Assembly: GCA_045586925.1 (NCBI GenBank)
Contig: JAZNBG010000034.1
Coordinates: forward strand, 1-64,000
DNA length: 64,000 nucleotides
Origin: SIG440 sp045586925
GTDB taxonomy: Bacteria; Bacillota; Clostridia; Monoglobales; Monoglobaceae
Direction: 5' to 3'
Shown: positions 22,471 through 31,380 of the stretch, one piece after another
Numbering within the stretch: position 1 is the stretch's first letter
Layout of the letters: each line of letters opens with the position of its first letter
Notes under the pieces: generated by a model
The model's input: only the letters and a program-made list of their open reading frames with translations
What the model was told of the DNA's origin: nothing
Databases searched by the model: none
Position numbers and translations under genes: made by a program

Positions 22471-22677
22471 TTATTTTGCTTCAAGACCGAAACGTTTTCT
22501 GAACTTGTCAACACGTCCGCCTGTGTCAACCAACTTCTGCTTACCGGTATAGAAAGGATGGCAAGCTGAGCAAATTTCGATAGAAACATTCTCTTTAGTT
22601 GAACCTGTTTCAATTACATTGCCACAAGCACACTTGATAGTTGTTTCCTTATAATCGGGATGTATTCCTGCTTTCAT
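22471..22677 (-). CDS. rpmE: 50S ribosomal protein L31 (zinc-binding type)
   Basis: 68 residues beginning MKAGIHPDYKETTIKCACGN, with the CAC and CSAC cysteines of the zinc-binding (C+) L31 form. AAAGAGGTG precedes the start. L31 bridges the ribosomal subunits and the zinc form also serves as a zinc store. It is a separate short unit downstream of the aromatic gene cluster. Confidence 0.96.
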   Translation of the reverse strand: MKAGIHPDYKETTIKCACGNVIETGSTKENVSIEICSACHPFYTGKQKLVDTGGRVDKFRKRFGLEAK

Positions 22678-22773
22678 CTATATTTCACCTCTTTCTTTAG
22701 AGTTGTTAGCTAAATAAGCATTGTCCATTATATCATAAGCTGTTTATAAATGCAAGTGTTATTTCGAAAAAAA

Positions 22774-23625
22774 TTATATTTTTTTCAGTTTTTGCTGAAT
22801 TTTTGTTTTTAAATACGGAAAGTCAAGGCTTGTATCAAGAAAAATTTCATCTGCCAGAAGTCCCTGATATATTAACATTCCAAGTCCATTTAAGGTGTCA
22901 AGCCCAAGGTGGTCAGCCGTCTTTAAGAGATTTGTCATTTCGGGCTTGTATATAAGGTCATAAACAAGTGTATCCTTGGACAAAGCTTTTAAAAAAGAAA
23001 AATCTTCAAAGTTGCGGTCTACGCCTTCCATACCAAGAGGTGTGCCGTTTATAAGAATGTCACAGCTTTCACAGTGGTTGGTGATTTCGGTAGTATTCAG
23101 TTTGCCACACACAATTTTTTTGCCTGTTTTTTTGAAAACATTCTCGGCAAGTGCCTGAGCATTAGACAGTGTTCGGTTTAAAATAACAACTGATTTTGCT
23201 CCGGCAAGGACCATCTTAAGGGCGACAGTTGATACGACACCACCCGCACCAAAGATAACGATATTTTTGCCATTACACAGATAGCCTTTGTCTTCAATTG
23301 CCCGCAGACAGCCCTGTCCGTCGGTGTTGTAGCCTAAAAGTTGGTTGCCCTTCACCCTGACAGTATTTACCGAGTCAAAAAGCTGTGCATCATGGTCGAT
23401 ATAATCCAGATGAGGCATAACATCTTGCTTGTGGGGCATAGTCAGGTTAAATCCCTTTAAATCTAAGCATTGACGGGAGGCCAGAAAGGGAGGAAGGTCG
23501 CCTTTGGCAATGCGGATTTTTTCGTATCCGTATTCTATGCCCAACTCTTCAAGAACGGTTGTGTGTATAATCGGCGACAGACTGTGGGCAATAGGGTCGC
23601 CGATAACGGCAAGATTAATCTTCAT
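22774..23625 (-). CDS. aroE: Shikimate dehydrogenase
   Basis: 283 residues. Substrate motif GDPIAHSLSPIIHTTVLEELG at the start (split around SLSP), the catalytic Lys in LTMPHKQDVMPH, and the NADP motif FGAGGVVSTVALKMV. It reduces 3-dehydroshikimate to shikimate, step 4 of the shikimate pathway. It overlaps aroQ by 11 bases and is the last gene of the cluster. Confidence 0.95.
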   Translation of the reverse strand: MKINLAVIGDPIAHSLSPIIHTTVLEELGIEYGYEKIRIAKGDLPPFLASRQCLDLKGFNLTMPHKQDVMPHLDYIDHDAQLFDSVNTVRVKGNQLLGYNTDGQGCLRAIEDKGYLCNGKNIVIFGAGGVVSTVALKMVLAGAKSVVILNRTLSNAQALAENVFKKTGKKIVCGKLNTTEITNHCESCDILINGTPLGMEGVDRNFEDFSFLKALSKDTLVYDLIYKPEMTNLLKTADHLGLDTLNGLGMLIYQGLLADEIFLDTSLDFPYLKTKIQQKLKKI

Positions 23626-24067
23626 CTGTAGAATTTACCTCTTCCTTAAGGTAGTCAAGGGCAAGAAGGTACCCTCTGAAACCCAGACCTGCAATCTGAC
23701 CTGTGCAGGCAGGAGCAGTCACCGATTTGTGGCGGAATTCCTCGCGCTTGTGGATGTTTGAAATATGCACCTCAATGGCAGGAATTTTCACTGATGAAAG
23801 AGCATCGTGAATTGCGTAGCTGTAGTGTGTGTATGCACCGGGGTTAATGACAATTCCGTCATAATTTCCTAAAGCGTGGTGAATAAAATCAATAATTTCG
23901 CCCTCACTGTTGCTTTGCAGAACTGTTGCCTCTACCCCGATTTTTGCAGCATAATCCTCAATGTATGCCTCTAAATCTGCATAGGATTTGCTGCCGTAAA
24001 CTCCGGGCTCGCGAATACCCAGCATGTTGAGATTCGGTCCGTTTATTACCATAATTTTTTCAGCCAT
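23615..24067 (-). CDS. aroQ: 3-dehydroquinate dehydratase, type II
   Basis: 150 residues, the standard type II length. INGPNLNMLGIREP at the N-terminus, the flexible lid after it, NPGAYTHYSYAIHDAL and the HISN motif near the end are all family hallmarks. It removes water from 3-dehydroquinate by a trans mechanism. It overlaps aroK by eight bases. Confidence 0.96.
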   Translation of the reverse strand: MAEKIMVINGPNLNMLGIREPGVYGSKSYADLEAYIEDYAAKIGVEATVLQSNSEGEIIDFIHHALGNYDGIVINPGAYTHYSYAIHDALSSVKIPAIEVHISNIHKREEFRHKSVTAPACTGQIAGLGFRGYLLALDYLKEEVNSTDED

Positions 24068-24563
24068 TGTAAATGTTCACCTCGTTTATAATTTTATCTG
24101 TCAGCGCATCAAGTGTGCCGCAGTTTTCAATTTCGATATTACAAAAATCTTTATATTTGGAAATTCGCCTTTGGTAAAGATCAAAAATTCTGTTTCTGCC
24201 CTTTGCTAATAAGGGGCGTGTGTCTGTGTCAACATCACCTACGATATCCTTTGGTGATCGATTGATAAAAACCACAACTCCACAGCTTTGAAGAATTTCC
24301 TTGTTTTCAGGGCGTTCTACAATTCCACCGCCTGTTGCAATTATACAGTGATTTTTCAGGGACAGTTGTTGCAGAATTTTGGTTTCTTCGCTACGAAAGT
24401 TATCCTCGCCGTACTCGGCAAAATATCTTGAAATATCAGGGAATACGGTTTCGGTAAATACCGCATCGGAATCTATGAATTCCATATCCAGTCTGGCAGC
24501 AAGAAGTTTGCCTATTGTGGTTTTGCCGCAACCCGGCATACCTATAAGAATGATATTTTTCAT
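24060..24563 (-). CDS. aroK: Shikimate kinase
   Basis: 167 residues from the ATG at 24563, which has AAAGGAG upstream. P-loop GMPGCGKTTIGK, the DxD-like FIDSDAVF and GGGIVERPEN (shikimate site) are present. It phosphorylates shikimate at C3. It begins seven bases after the pheA stop. Confidence 0.95.
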   Translation of the reverse strand: MKNIILIGMPGCGKTTIGKLLAARLDMEFIDSDAVFTETVFPDISRYFAEYGEDNFRSEETKILQQLSLKNHCIIATGGGIVERPENKEILQSCGVVVFINRSPKDIVGDVDTDTRPLLAKGRNRIFDLYQRRISKYKDFCNIEIENCGTLDALTDKIINEVNIYNG

Positions 24564-24570
24564 AGAAGCT

Positions 24571-25713
24571 TTACTCCTTTGCATAAGGATAGTTGCCTAA
24601 AATCTTAAGGTATGATGTGCTTTCGGCTACTGTTCCCATAACACGCTGGACCTTTTCATCAAGGAGATTACCTTCAAAATCTACAAAAAACATATATTCA
24701 AAGTTTTTGTCGTGACGGGGGCGTGATTCAATTTTTAGCAGATTAAGTCCGTTAATTGAAAATTCCGAAAGGATGTGGCTTAATGCACCACATTCATTGG
24801 GGAGAGTGAAAAGGATACTGATTTTATTACAGTTTTCGTTCAAAACTCCTTTTTTTGCAACTGCTGCAAACCGTGTCACGTTGTTGTGACTTGTACTTAT
24901 ATTGCGTGCCAGAATTTTCAGGCCGTATATATCAGCGCATCTGGGGTCTGCAATTGCTGCCTTGGACTTTTCGCCCATACCGGCAATCAGCTTTGCTGCC
25001 ATTGCGGTGTTGTAGTATGCCTGAAATTCTATTTTGGGATAGCTTTTGAAAAATTCTTTGCACTGCAGATATCCTTGCTCGTGGGAGTATACGGTTTCTA
25101 TATCCGAAAGCTCTGCCTCGGGATGAGCCACAAGGCAGTGCTCGATGCTGACATCAACTTCACTGATAATATAAAAATTACGGTCTTCAAGCAGGTCATA
25201 CGCTCCGGAAATAGAACCGGTAGAGGCATTTTCAAGCGGGAGCACCGCATAATCAGCCCTGCCTGATTCTACTTCGTCAAGGGTTTCTGCAAAGGTCATA
25301 ACATTTATGCGTTTGCAATCAGCACCAAAAATTTTTATCAGTGCTGTTTCGCTGTTTGCTCCTGCAACTCCCTGAAAGACAACAGTAGGGTCGGCCTTCA
25401 GCTGACCATTGACAAAGATGCCGGACAGGTCAACGTTTGATTTGTCGTCAGTCAGCTGCTTTCTTTGAGAAGCACGGCTGATTGACATTATCGACGAAAA
25501 GAAATCACGAACAGCCGTTGCCGTTTCAGGCGCAACCAATGACATTTTATGGTCAAGGATTTCCTTCTCACGTACTTTGTCAAGAACAGGCATATTGTTT
25601 GCTTTTTTATACTCTGCAACCGCCTTACTGCAATTCATTCTTTCAAGGAACAGAGGAAGAAGCTGTTTGTCTATTTCGTCAATCTTTTTTCTTTGAATTT
25701 CAAGACTGTTCAT
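24571..25713 (-). CDS. pheA: Bifunctional chorismate mutase / prephenate dehydratase (P-protein)
   Basis: 380 residues. An AroQ-class chorismate mutase occupies about residues 1-90 (RKKIDEIDKQLLPLFLERM). The prephenate dehydratase domain spans about 110-290, with FQGVAGANSETA and the catalytic TR motif in SHNNVTRFAAVA. A C-terminal ACT domain (GALSHILSEFSINGLNLLKI, then ESRP) gives feedback inhibition by phenylalanine. It leads chorismate to phenylpyruvate. Confidence 0.95.
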   Translation of the reverse strand: MNSLEIQRKKIDEIDKQLLPLFLERMNCSKAVAEYKKANNMPVLDKVREKEILDHKMSLVAPETATAVRDFFSSIMSISRASQRKQLTDDKSNVDLSGIFVNGQLKADPTVVFQGVAGANSETALIKIFGADCKRINVMTFAETLDEVESGRADYAVLPLENASTGSISGAYDLLEDRNFYIISEVDVSIEHCLVAHPEAELSDIETVYSHEQGYLQCKEFFKSYPKIEFQAYYNTAMAAKLIAGMGEKSKAAIADPRCADIYGLKILARNISTSHNNVTRFAAVAKKGVLNENCNKISILFTLPNECGALSHILSEFSINGLNLLKIESRPRHDKNFEYMFFVDFEGNLLDEKVQRVMGTVAESTSYLKILGNYPYAKE

Positions 25714-25729
25714 ATCTTGGGTACCTTCT

Positions 25730-26797
25730 TTAAATTAGTTTACTTTCTAAAATGGCAAGTGCAGCAGCACATTCTACTACCACTGCAGCGCGTTGCACAA
25801 TACAGGGGTCGTGTCTGCCCTGTATCTCAAGGGTGGTGTTTGTCATTGTGTTGGTATCAACGGTGCTCTGTGCCTTGGCAACAGAGGGAGTGGGCTTGAC
25901 TGCCACAGAGAATATAATGGGCATACCGTTTGTTATACCGCCGTTAATGCCGCCGTTGTTGTTGGTTGAAGTAAAGATTTCATTGCCATCGGTAAAAAAT
26001 GGGTCATTTGCCTCGAAGCCTGTCATATTGCACAGGTCAAAGCCTTTGCCAAATTCAATACCCTTAACTGCGGGGATAGAAAACATCATTGATGAAATCA
26101 AACTTTCAACTGATGCGAAAAAAGGCGAACCGAATCCGGGTTTGATGCCTGTTACCGCACATTCAATGATGCCGCCTACCGAGTTTTTGTCGGCGGCTGC
26201 ATCAGTAATTTCCTTTTGCATTGCGTTGCCGACTGTATCGTCTATTACAGGAAAGGGCTTTGCGGAGATTTCGGCAAGGAGTTCTTTGGTCAGTTCACAG
26301 TCAAGAAAGGAAGCTTCTTCTACCCCGTGAATCGACCTGATGTGACAGCCGATTGTGATGCCGTCGGATGCCAGAACCTGCTTTGCGATTGCCCCTGCAA
26401 AAACTAATGGTGCGGTAATTCTTCCTGAAAAGTGTCCGCCGCCACGAAAATCATGGTTCTCGCCGTACTTTTGAAATCCCGTAAAGTCTGCGTGCCCGGG
26501 ACGGAGCAGATTGGGGGTGTAGTCCTTTGAGCGTGTGTTGGTGTTGCGGATAATTCCGCAAATGGGAGTTCCGCAGGTTTTGCCCTCAAAAATACCTGAT
26601 AGGATCTCAACCTCGTCGGCTTCTTTTCGGGGGGTTGAGAGTTTATCTCTGCCCGGTGCACGACGCTGCATTTCACGGCTGATAAAATCTGTATCAATTG
26701 TGATGCCCGATGGGATTCCATCTAAAACTACTCCTATGCCATCGCCGTGGGATTCGCCAAAAATGCTGACCTTCAGCTTGCTGCCCCATGTATTCAT
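25730..26797 (-). CDS. aroC: Chorismate synthase
   Basis: 355 residues with the family motifs FGESHGDGIGVVLDGIP, the Arg-rich RRAPGRDKLSTPRKE, GHADFTGFQKYG and FRGGGHFSGR. It uses reduced FMN to convert EPSP to chorismate. It overlaps aroA by four bases, so translation is coupled. Confidence 0.96.
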   Translation of the reverse strand: MNTWGSKLKVSIFGESHGDGIGVVLDGIPSGITIDTDFISREMQRRAPGRDKLSTPRKEADEVEILSGIFEGKTCGTPICGIIRNTNTRSKDYTPNLLRPGHADFTGFQKYGENHDFRGGGHFSGRITAPLVFAGAIAKQVLASDGITIGCHIRSIHGVEEASFLDCELTKELLAEISAKPFPVIDDTVGNAMQKEITDAAADKNSVGGIIECAVTGIKPGFGSPFFASVESLISSMMFSIPAVKGIEFGKGFDLCNMTGFEANDPFFTDGNEIFTSTNNNGGINGGITNGMPIIFSVAVKPTPSVAKAQSTVDTNTMTNTTLEIQGRHDPCIVQRAAVVVECAAALAILESKLI

Positions 26798-28056
26798 TCT
26801 GCATTACCACCTAACATTATATAATCTTCAAAAAAGTTTGGATACGATTTTGTAACGGCTTTTTTAGCTCCAATGATTGAAACCTCACCTTCGCATCGAC
26901 AGGCGGCGATTGATGCTGCCATTGCGATGCGGTGGTCGTTCCAGGACGAAACCTCGGCTCCGTTTAAAATCTGCTTACCATGAATTTCAAGATAGTCCTG
27001 ACCTTCTGTAATGTTTGCACCCATTTTTGAAAGCTCGGCAGTAATTGCTGCCAGACGGTCGCTTTCCTTGATTCGAAGGCGCCCGGCATTTTCAATGCGG
27101 CTTGTGCCCTTGCAAAAGCAAAACAGCACGGCAAGAATAGGGACAAGATCAGGTACAGCATCTGCATCAATGGTTATACCATGCATATCTGCTGTGTGAT
27201 GGGCACAAAGAGCATCTTTGCCAATACGCTCGACCGATGCACCGGTACTTTCGATAATTTTGATTATTGCTTTGTCACCCTGCAGACTGCTTTCATTAAG
27301 TCCTGTGCAGGTGACATCACAACCCAAAGCCCCTGCTACCAGCCAGAAGGCGGCGTTTGAAAAATCACCTTCAACTGTGTAGCTTTGAGCCTTATATTTT
27401 TGATTTCCTTTTATGATAAAGGAAGAATAATTTTCGTTTCTAATTTCTATTCCAAATTTTTTTAACACGTCAAGGGTAATGTCAATGTATGCACGTGATG
27501 TAAGCTTGCCCTTGATTTTTATTTCGCTGTCATCCTCAAGAAGAGGCAGGGCATACAAAAGCCCTGTTATAAACTGCGAGCTAACGCTTCCGTCAATTTT
27601 ATATATGCCGGGGGTAAGCCTGCCATTTATCGCAAGAACACCATTTTCAAGGGAAAAGTCTATTTTTTTTTCTTTAAATATCTCAAAATATGGGTCAAGA
27701 GGTCTTTCCATAAGCCGTCCATGACCGGTGAATTGCACCGTATCACACATTGTCATTGCAATGGGGATAAAAAAGCGAAGTGTCGAGCCGCTTTCACCAC
27801 AATCAAGAAGAACTGATGAAGAAGGAGTATTTCCGACTTGGATTGTTGTGGTTTCGGTTTTTTTGCTGTATTTCCACTTTGAACCGAGTTGTGCAGTGCA
27901 GTCAAGAGTTGCCAAGATGTCTGCAGACAGGTGCAGATTTTTAATTGTACACTTATCCTTTGCAAGAAAAGCGCCGATAACTGCACGATGGGCAAAACTC
28001 TTTGATGGTGGTGCCTGAACTGTGCCGGAAAGTACCTGAGGTGTAATTTTTACCAT
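26794..28056 (-). CDS. aroA: 3-phosphoshikimate 1-carboxyvinyltransferase (EPSP synthase)
   Basis: 420 residues from the ATG at 28056, with AAAGGACGG upstream; a TTG two codons earlier is less likely. PSKSFAHRAVIGAFLA, the GESGSTLRFFIPIA loop and KESDRLAAI are typical. It joins phosphoenolpyruvate to shikimate 3-phosphate. It overlaps aroB by seven bases. The active-site loop looks like a glyphosate-insensitive class II form (GESGST rather than GNAGTA), which is an inference. Confidence 0.95.
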   Translation of the reverse strand: MVKITPQVLSGTVQAPPSKSFAHRAVIGAFLAKDKCTIKNLHLSADILATLDCTAQLGSKWKYSKKTETTTIQVGNTPSSSVLLDCGESGSTLRFFIPIAMTMCDTVQFTGHGRLMERPLDPYFEIFKEKKIDFSLENGVLAINGRLTPGIYKIDGSVSSQFITGLLYALPLLEDDSEIKIKGKLTSRAYIDITLDVLKKFGIEIRNENYSSFIIKGNQKYKAQSYTVEGDFSNAAFWLVAGALGCDVTCTGLNESSLQGDKAIIKIIESTGASVERIGKDALCAHHTADMHGITIDADAVPDLVPILAVLFCFCKGTSRIENAGRLRIKESDRLAAITAELSKMGANITEGQDYLEIHGKQILNGAEVSSWNDHRIAMAASIAACRCEGEVSIIGAKKAVTKSYPNFFEDYIMLGGNAE

Positions 28057-29105
28057 ATCCAAATACCGTCCTTTTCGGTTCTTTTAAGGATAGCCTTGCC
28101 AATTTTTTCAGGGATAACAAGTGCAACCAAGCTGCCCTCGCCTTTTTTGTCAACCTTCACAGCATCAAGAAGAGAGTTTTTATCAATCATCACTGCTTTT
28201 GGAAGGTTAAATTTTTCAATAAGGGCTGCTATGCGGTTTGCTGTGCCAGCTGGTGTAATGCCACAGCTTTCACCGTATTCCGCCGCCATAACCATACCTG
28301 CGGCAACAGCCTCGCCGTGGGTATAGTCGCAAAAGTTGTATTTCTTTTCAATGGCGTGACCAAAGGTGTGCCCGAAGTTCAAAATCATCCGTCCGCCTGT
28401 GTCAAGTTCGTCATCTTCTACAACCATACGTTTCAGGTCGCAGGAACGATATACCACGTCTTCAATTATATTCATAATTTCCTTGCGTGAGGGTGCTGCC
28501 TCAATTCTTTCAAAAAGGTTTTCATCAAGGATTACTCCGTATTTTATAACCTCTGCCATACCATCGCAAAAGATTCTGTCGGTAAGGGTTTCAAGGCAGG
28601 CGGGGTCCATAATAACCAGCTTTGGCTGATAAAATGCACCAACCAGATTTTTGCCTTGTGGAAGGTTAACTGCAACCTTGCCGCCAACGCTGCTGTCTAC
28701 CTGAGCAAGAAGTGTTGTGGGAATTTGCACAAATGGAATTCCACGAAGGAGTGTTGACGCACAAAAACCCGTCAAGTCGCCCACAACGCCACCGCCAAGG
28801 GCAATGACAAGGTCTGTTCTGGTGATGCCAAGACTCAGCATTTCGCCATAAAGGTATGTAAGTTGCTGAATTGATTTTGAGCCTTCTCCTGCGGGAACGG
28901 TGATGACTGATGCAGTAAAGCCACTTTGTTCTAAAGAATTAAGCAGTCTTTTGCTGTAAAGTGGACCAACTGTGCTGTCTGTCACGACTGCAACCTTGCA
29001 GGGCTTGTGAATTTGGGCAATAAGCTTGCCCGAATGGTCTAAAATTCCCTTTTCTATTTTTATGTCATATTCCCTGCCGGGCAGGTTGACACGCAATGTC
29101 TGCAT
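28050..29105 (-). CDS. aroB: 3-dehydroquinate synthase
   Basis: 351 residues. NAD-binding ALGGGVVGDLTGFCAS, the catalytic and metal residues in the EVIKYGVILDE segment and the zinc histidines in NFGHTFGHAIE are present. It cyclises DAHP to 3-dehydroquinate. A gap of 59 bases separates it from tyrA upstream. Confidence 0.96.
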   Translation of the reverse strand: MQTLRVNLPGREYDIKIEKGILDHSGKLIAQIHKPCKVAVVTDSTVGPLYSKRLLNSLEQSGFTASVITVPAGEGSKSIQQLTYLYGEMLSLGITRTDLVIALGGGVVGDLTGFCASTLLRGIPFVQIPTTLLAQVDSSVGGKVAVNLPQGKNLVGAFYQPKLVIMDPACLETLTDRIFCDGMAEVIKYGVILDENLFERIEAAPSRKEIMNIIEDVVYRSCDLKRMVVEDDELDTGGRMILNFGHTFGHAIEKKYNFCDYTHGEAVAAGMVMAAEYGESCGITPAGTANRIAALIEKFNLPKAVMIDKNSLLDAVKVDKKGEGSLVALVIPEKIGKAILKRTEKDGIWIW

Positions 29106-29164
29106 TATAAAAACTCCTTTTAAACAGAACTATCTTAATAGTTTATCATATAATTGTGTAAATT

Positions 29165-30034
29165 TCAATATTTTTCAGGTTCTTTTGCGTGCATTGTAAG
29201 TTTATTCTTTCTTACAACGGAAAGCAGCCTCTCCAGTTCGTCTTTGTCGTCGTTTTCTATGGCACACCTGAATTTGTTTATCGAGTTGACAAAGATGTCA
29301 AGTTCTTCAAGCAAAAAGTTTTTGTTTTCAAGAAACAGCTGACTCCACAACTGTGGGTTTATGTTTGCAATACGGGTACAGTCACGAAAAGCACCTGCAG
29401 TATATGCACGGTTCATCTTGGTGTTATAGTCAAGGCAAAGAGCCGATGCAGATATATGCATCAGGTCACTGGTATAGGCAATAACGCTGTCGTGCTCCTG
29501 TGGAGAGGATATTGTAATTCGGGTTGCACCCACATATTTTGCCATATCTGCAACAAGTTCGATTGCATAAGAGGTAGAACTTTCGATAGGTGTTATAATA
29601 TATCCGCACATACCAAAAAGCTCGTGAGACGCACTGTCAAAGCCGTCGGTTTCTTTGCCTGCCATAGGGTGTCCGCCTACATATGTAGTGCCTTGGGGCA
29701 GAATTTTGGCAATATCCTTAGAAAGCTTAGTTTTCACGCCACAAACGTCGGTAATGACAGCACCAGATTTAAAACTGGCGCTGTTTTCGGCAATAATTTT
29801 TGTTATAAGGTGTGGATATACGCAAAGCACTACCAAATCGGCATTTTCAATTGCAGATGCCGGTTTTTCAAAAACCTCATCAACTGCATTTGTAGCCAGA
29901 GCTTTTCTTCGGGTTTCGGGGTTGATGTCACAGCCTGCAATTTTTGCACCCTTAAAGTCGCGCAAGGCATAAGCCATCGAACCACCGATGATACCAAGAC
30001 CAATAATTGCAATTTTAAAACCGGAATTCTCCAT
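29165..30034 (-). CDS. tyrA: Prephenate dehydrogenase
   Basis: 289 residues from the ATG at 30034, with GAGGT upstream. NAD motif IAIIGLGIIGGSMAYALRD, then the HPMAGKETDGF motif with the substrate His. It lacks an ACT domain, so feedback control by tyrosine would have to act elsewhere, for instance through the attenuator. It yields 4-hydroxyphenylpyruvate. Confidence 0.93.
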   Translation of the reverse strand: MENSGFKIAIIGLGIIGGSMAYALRDFKGAKIAGCDINPETRRKALATNAVDEVFEKPASAIENADLVVLCVYPHLITKIIAENSASFKSGAVITDVCGVKTKLSKDIAKILPQGTTYVGGHPMAGKETDGFDSASHELFGMCGYIITPIESSTSYAIELVADMAKYVGATRITISSPQEHDSVIAYTSDLMHISASALCLDYNTKMNRAYTAGAFRDCTRIANINPQLWSQLFLENKNFLLEELDIFVNSINKFRCAIENDDKDELERLLSVVRKNKLTMHAKEPEKY

Positions 30035-30059
30035 AACTGATACCTCATATTTTAATGTT

Positions 30060-31076
30060 TTAACATTCCTTGCCAAAATGAACACTTATGTTGCCGAGTT
30101 TGGTCATAAGTGATGCGTACTGGTCAAGGTCAAGGGATTGTGCACCGTCGCAAAGTGCAGATTTTGGGTCGTTGTGAACCTCTACAATAATGCCGTCTGC
30201 ACCAACTGCCATTGCTGCCAGGGACAGTGGTTCCACCATCCAGCTCATACCTGCCGAGTGTGACGGGTCAACAACTACCGGCAGATGACTTAGCTTTTTA
30301 ACCGCAGGAATGGCACTCAGGTCAAGGGTGTTGCGTGTGTAGGTTTCAAAAGTGCGGATACCTCTTTCGCAAAGAATAACATTGTGATTGCCACCAGCCA
30401 TTATATATTCTGCTGACATCAGCCATTCTTCAATTGTTGCCGAAAGTCCACGTTTAAGAAGGATTGGTTTATCAATTTTTCCAAGTTCTTTAAGCAGGTC
30501 AAAGTTTTGCATATTTCTTGCTCCAACCTGAATAATATCGACATTTTCGTTGAAAACTTCAACCAATGAAGGACACATAATTTCGGTAACGATAGGCAGT
30601 CCTGTTTCCTTGCGTGCCTCCTTTAAAAGCTCAAGACCTTCAAGCTCTAAGCCCTGGAAGGAGTAAGGCGATGTTCTGGGCTTATATGCACCGCCACGCA
30701 AAATTTTTGCACCGTTTTTCTTTACGCTTTTTGCAACTGTAAGAATTTGTTCCTCGGTTTCAACACTGCAGGGACCTGCAATAACAGTAAAGCTTTTTCC
30801 GTCACCGATTTTCACATCGCCTATTTCAACTACAGTGTCAGCAGGGTGGAATTTGCGGCTTGCCTTTTTAAATGGCTCCTGAACACGCATAATTCTTTCA
30901 ATGTCGGGGTCAAGAAGCAGACGGTCAGCGTCAAGCTGGTGTGTATCACCGATAAGACCAAGAACTATACTGCCTGTACCTTCGATGATGTCAACCTCAA
31001 GACCTTTGCCGCGAAAGTCCTCAACCATTGAATTCAGTTTTTCCTTTTGTATTGATGTTTTTGTTACGATTACCAT
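30060..31076 (-). CDS. aroF: DAHP synthase (AroF/AroG type with N-terminal ferredoxin-like domain)
   Basis: 338 residues. Residues 1-70 form a ferredoxin-like regulatory domain (MVIVTKTSIQKEKLNSMVED), as in Thermotoga-type DAHP synthase. The catalytic barrel carries VIAGPCSVETEEQ, KPRTSPYSFQG and VDPSHSAG. It commits phosphoenolpyruvate and erythrose 4-phosphate to the pathway. As first structural gene, it lies 31 bases after the attenuator terminator. Confidence 0.95.
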   Translation of the reverse strand: MVIVTKTSIQKEKLNSMVEDFRGKGLEVDIIEGTGSIVLGLIGDTHQLDADRLLLDPDIERIMRVQEPFKKASRKFHPADTVVEIGDVKIGDGKSFTVIAGPCSVETEEQILTVAKSVKKNGAKILRGGAYKPRTSPYSFQGLELEGLELLKEARKETGLPIVTEIMCPSLVEVFNENVDIIQVGARNMQNFDLLKELGKIDKPILLKRGLSATIEEWLMSAEYIMAGGNHNVILCERGIRTFETYTRNTLDLSAIPAVKKLSHLPVVVDPSHSAGMSWMVEPLSLAAMAVGADGIIVEVHNDPKSALCDGAQSLDLDQYASLMTKLGNISVHFGKEC

Positions 31077-31106
31077 AATAAATCAGACCTTTCTGTATAA
31101 AATAAT

Positions 31107-31136
31107 AAAAAGGAGCTCGTTGGTATAACGAGCTCC
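31107..31136 (-). terminator. Attenuator terminator of the aromatic operon
   Basis: On the minus strand GGAGCTCGTT (31136-31127) pairs with AACGAGCTCC (31121-31112) around a five-base loop, followed by a T run. It lies between the leader peptide and aroF. Its upper part, TTATACC, is complementary to GGTATAA in leader codons 36-38 (31196-31190), which provides a competing antiterminator pairing. Confidence 0.88.
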
Positions 31137-31161
31137 CTGAATAGGTTTCAAGATTAAAGCA

Positions 31162-31302
31162 TTAAATGCCCGGTGAACATATCAGCCCATTATACCGCTT
31201 GTTTTTTGCAAAGTAAAAATAACCGTAGCTAAAGTAAAAGCTAAGGCTGATAAAGTAAAAGAAATATTCAATTGTATTGCGAAGCATATCTCTAACCTTC
31301 AT
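31162..31302 (-). CDS. Phe/Tyr-rich leader peptide controlling the aromatic operon
   Basis: 46 codons starting at 31302, with AAAGGA nine bases upstream. Seven Phe and seven Tyr codons occur; thirteen of the nineteen residues from 13 to 31 are Phe or Tyr (for example EYFFYFIS and SYGYFYFA). The gene lies between a strong promoter and an intrinsic terminator ahead of aroF. The known logic of amino-acid leader attenuation predicts that slow translation of these codons, when Phe-tRNA or Tyr-tRNA is uncharged, exposes GGTATAA and prevents termination. I recognise no named homologue. Confidence 0.85.
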   Translation of the reverse strand: MKVRDMLRNTIEYFFYFISLSFYFSYGYFYFAKNKRYNGLICSPGI

Positions 31303-31333
31303 AATACATATTCCTTTCGGTCATTTGAACAAT

Positions 31334-31362
31334 ATTTTAGCACACTAAATCGATAAAGTCAA
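31334..31362 (-). promoter_or_regulatory. Promoter of the aromatic operon
   Basis: On the minus strand -35 TTGACT (31362-31357) and -10 TAAAAT (31339-31334), 17-base spacer. It precedes the leader peptide by about 30 bases. Confidence 0.85.
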
Positions 31363-31380
31363 GGGGTTTTGTGAAAAAAT

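Noticed and set aside
25752..26330. 192-residue plus-strand open frame opposite aroC
   Set aside because: The Ser/Pro/Thr-rich sequence is the typical shadow of a conserved coding strand.
29189..30040. 283-residue open frame on the plus strand opposite tyrA
   Set aside because: It is antisense to a clearly conserved enzyme and is rich in Cys, His and Phe as expected of a shadow frame.
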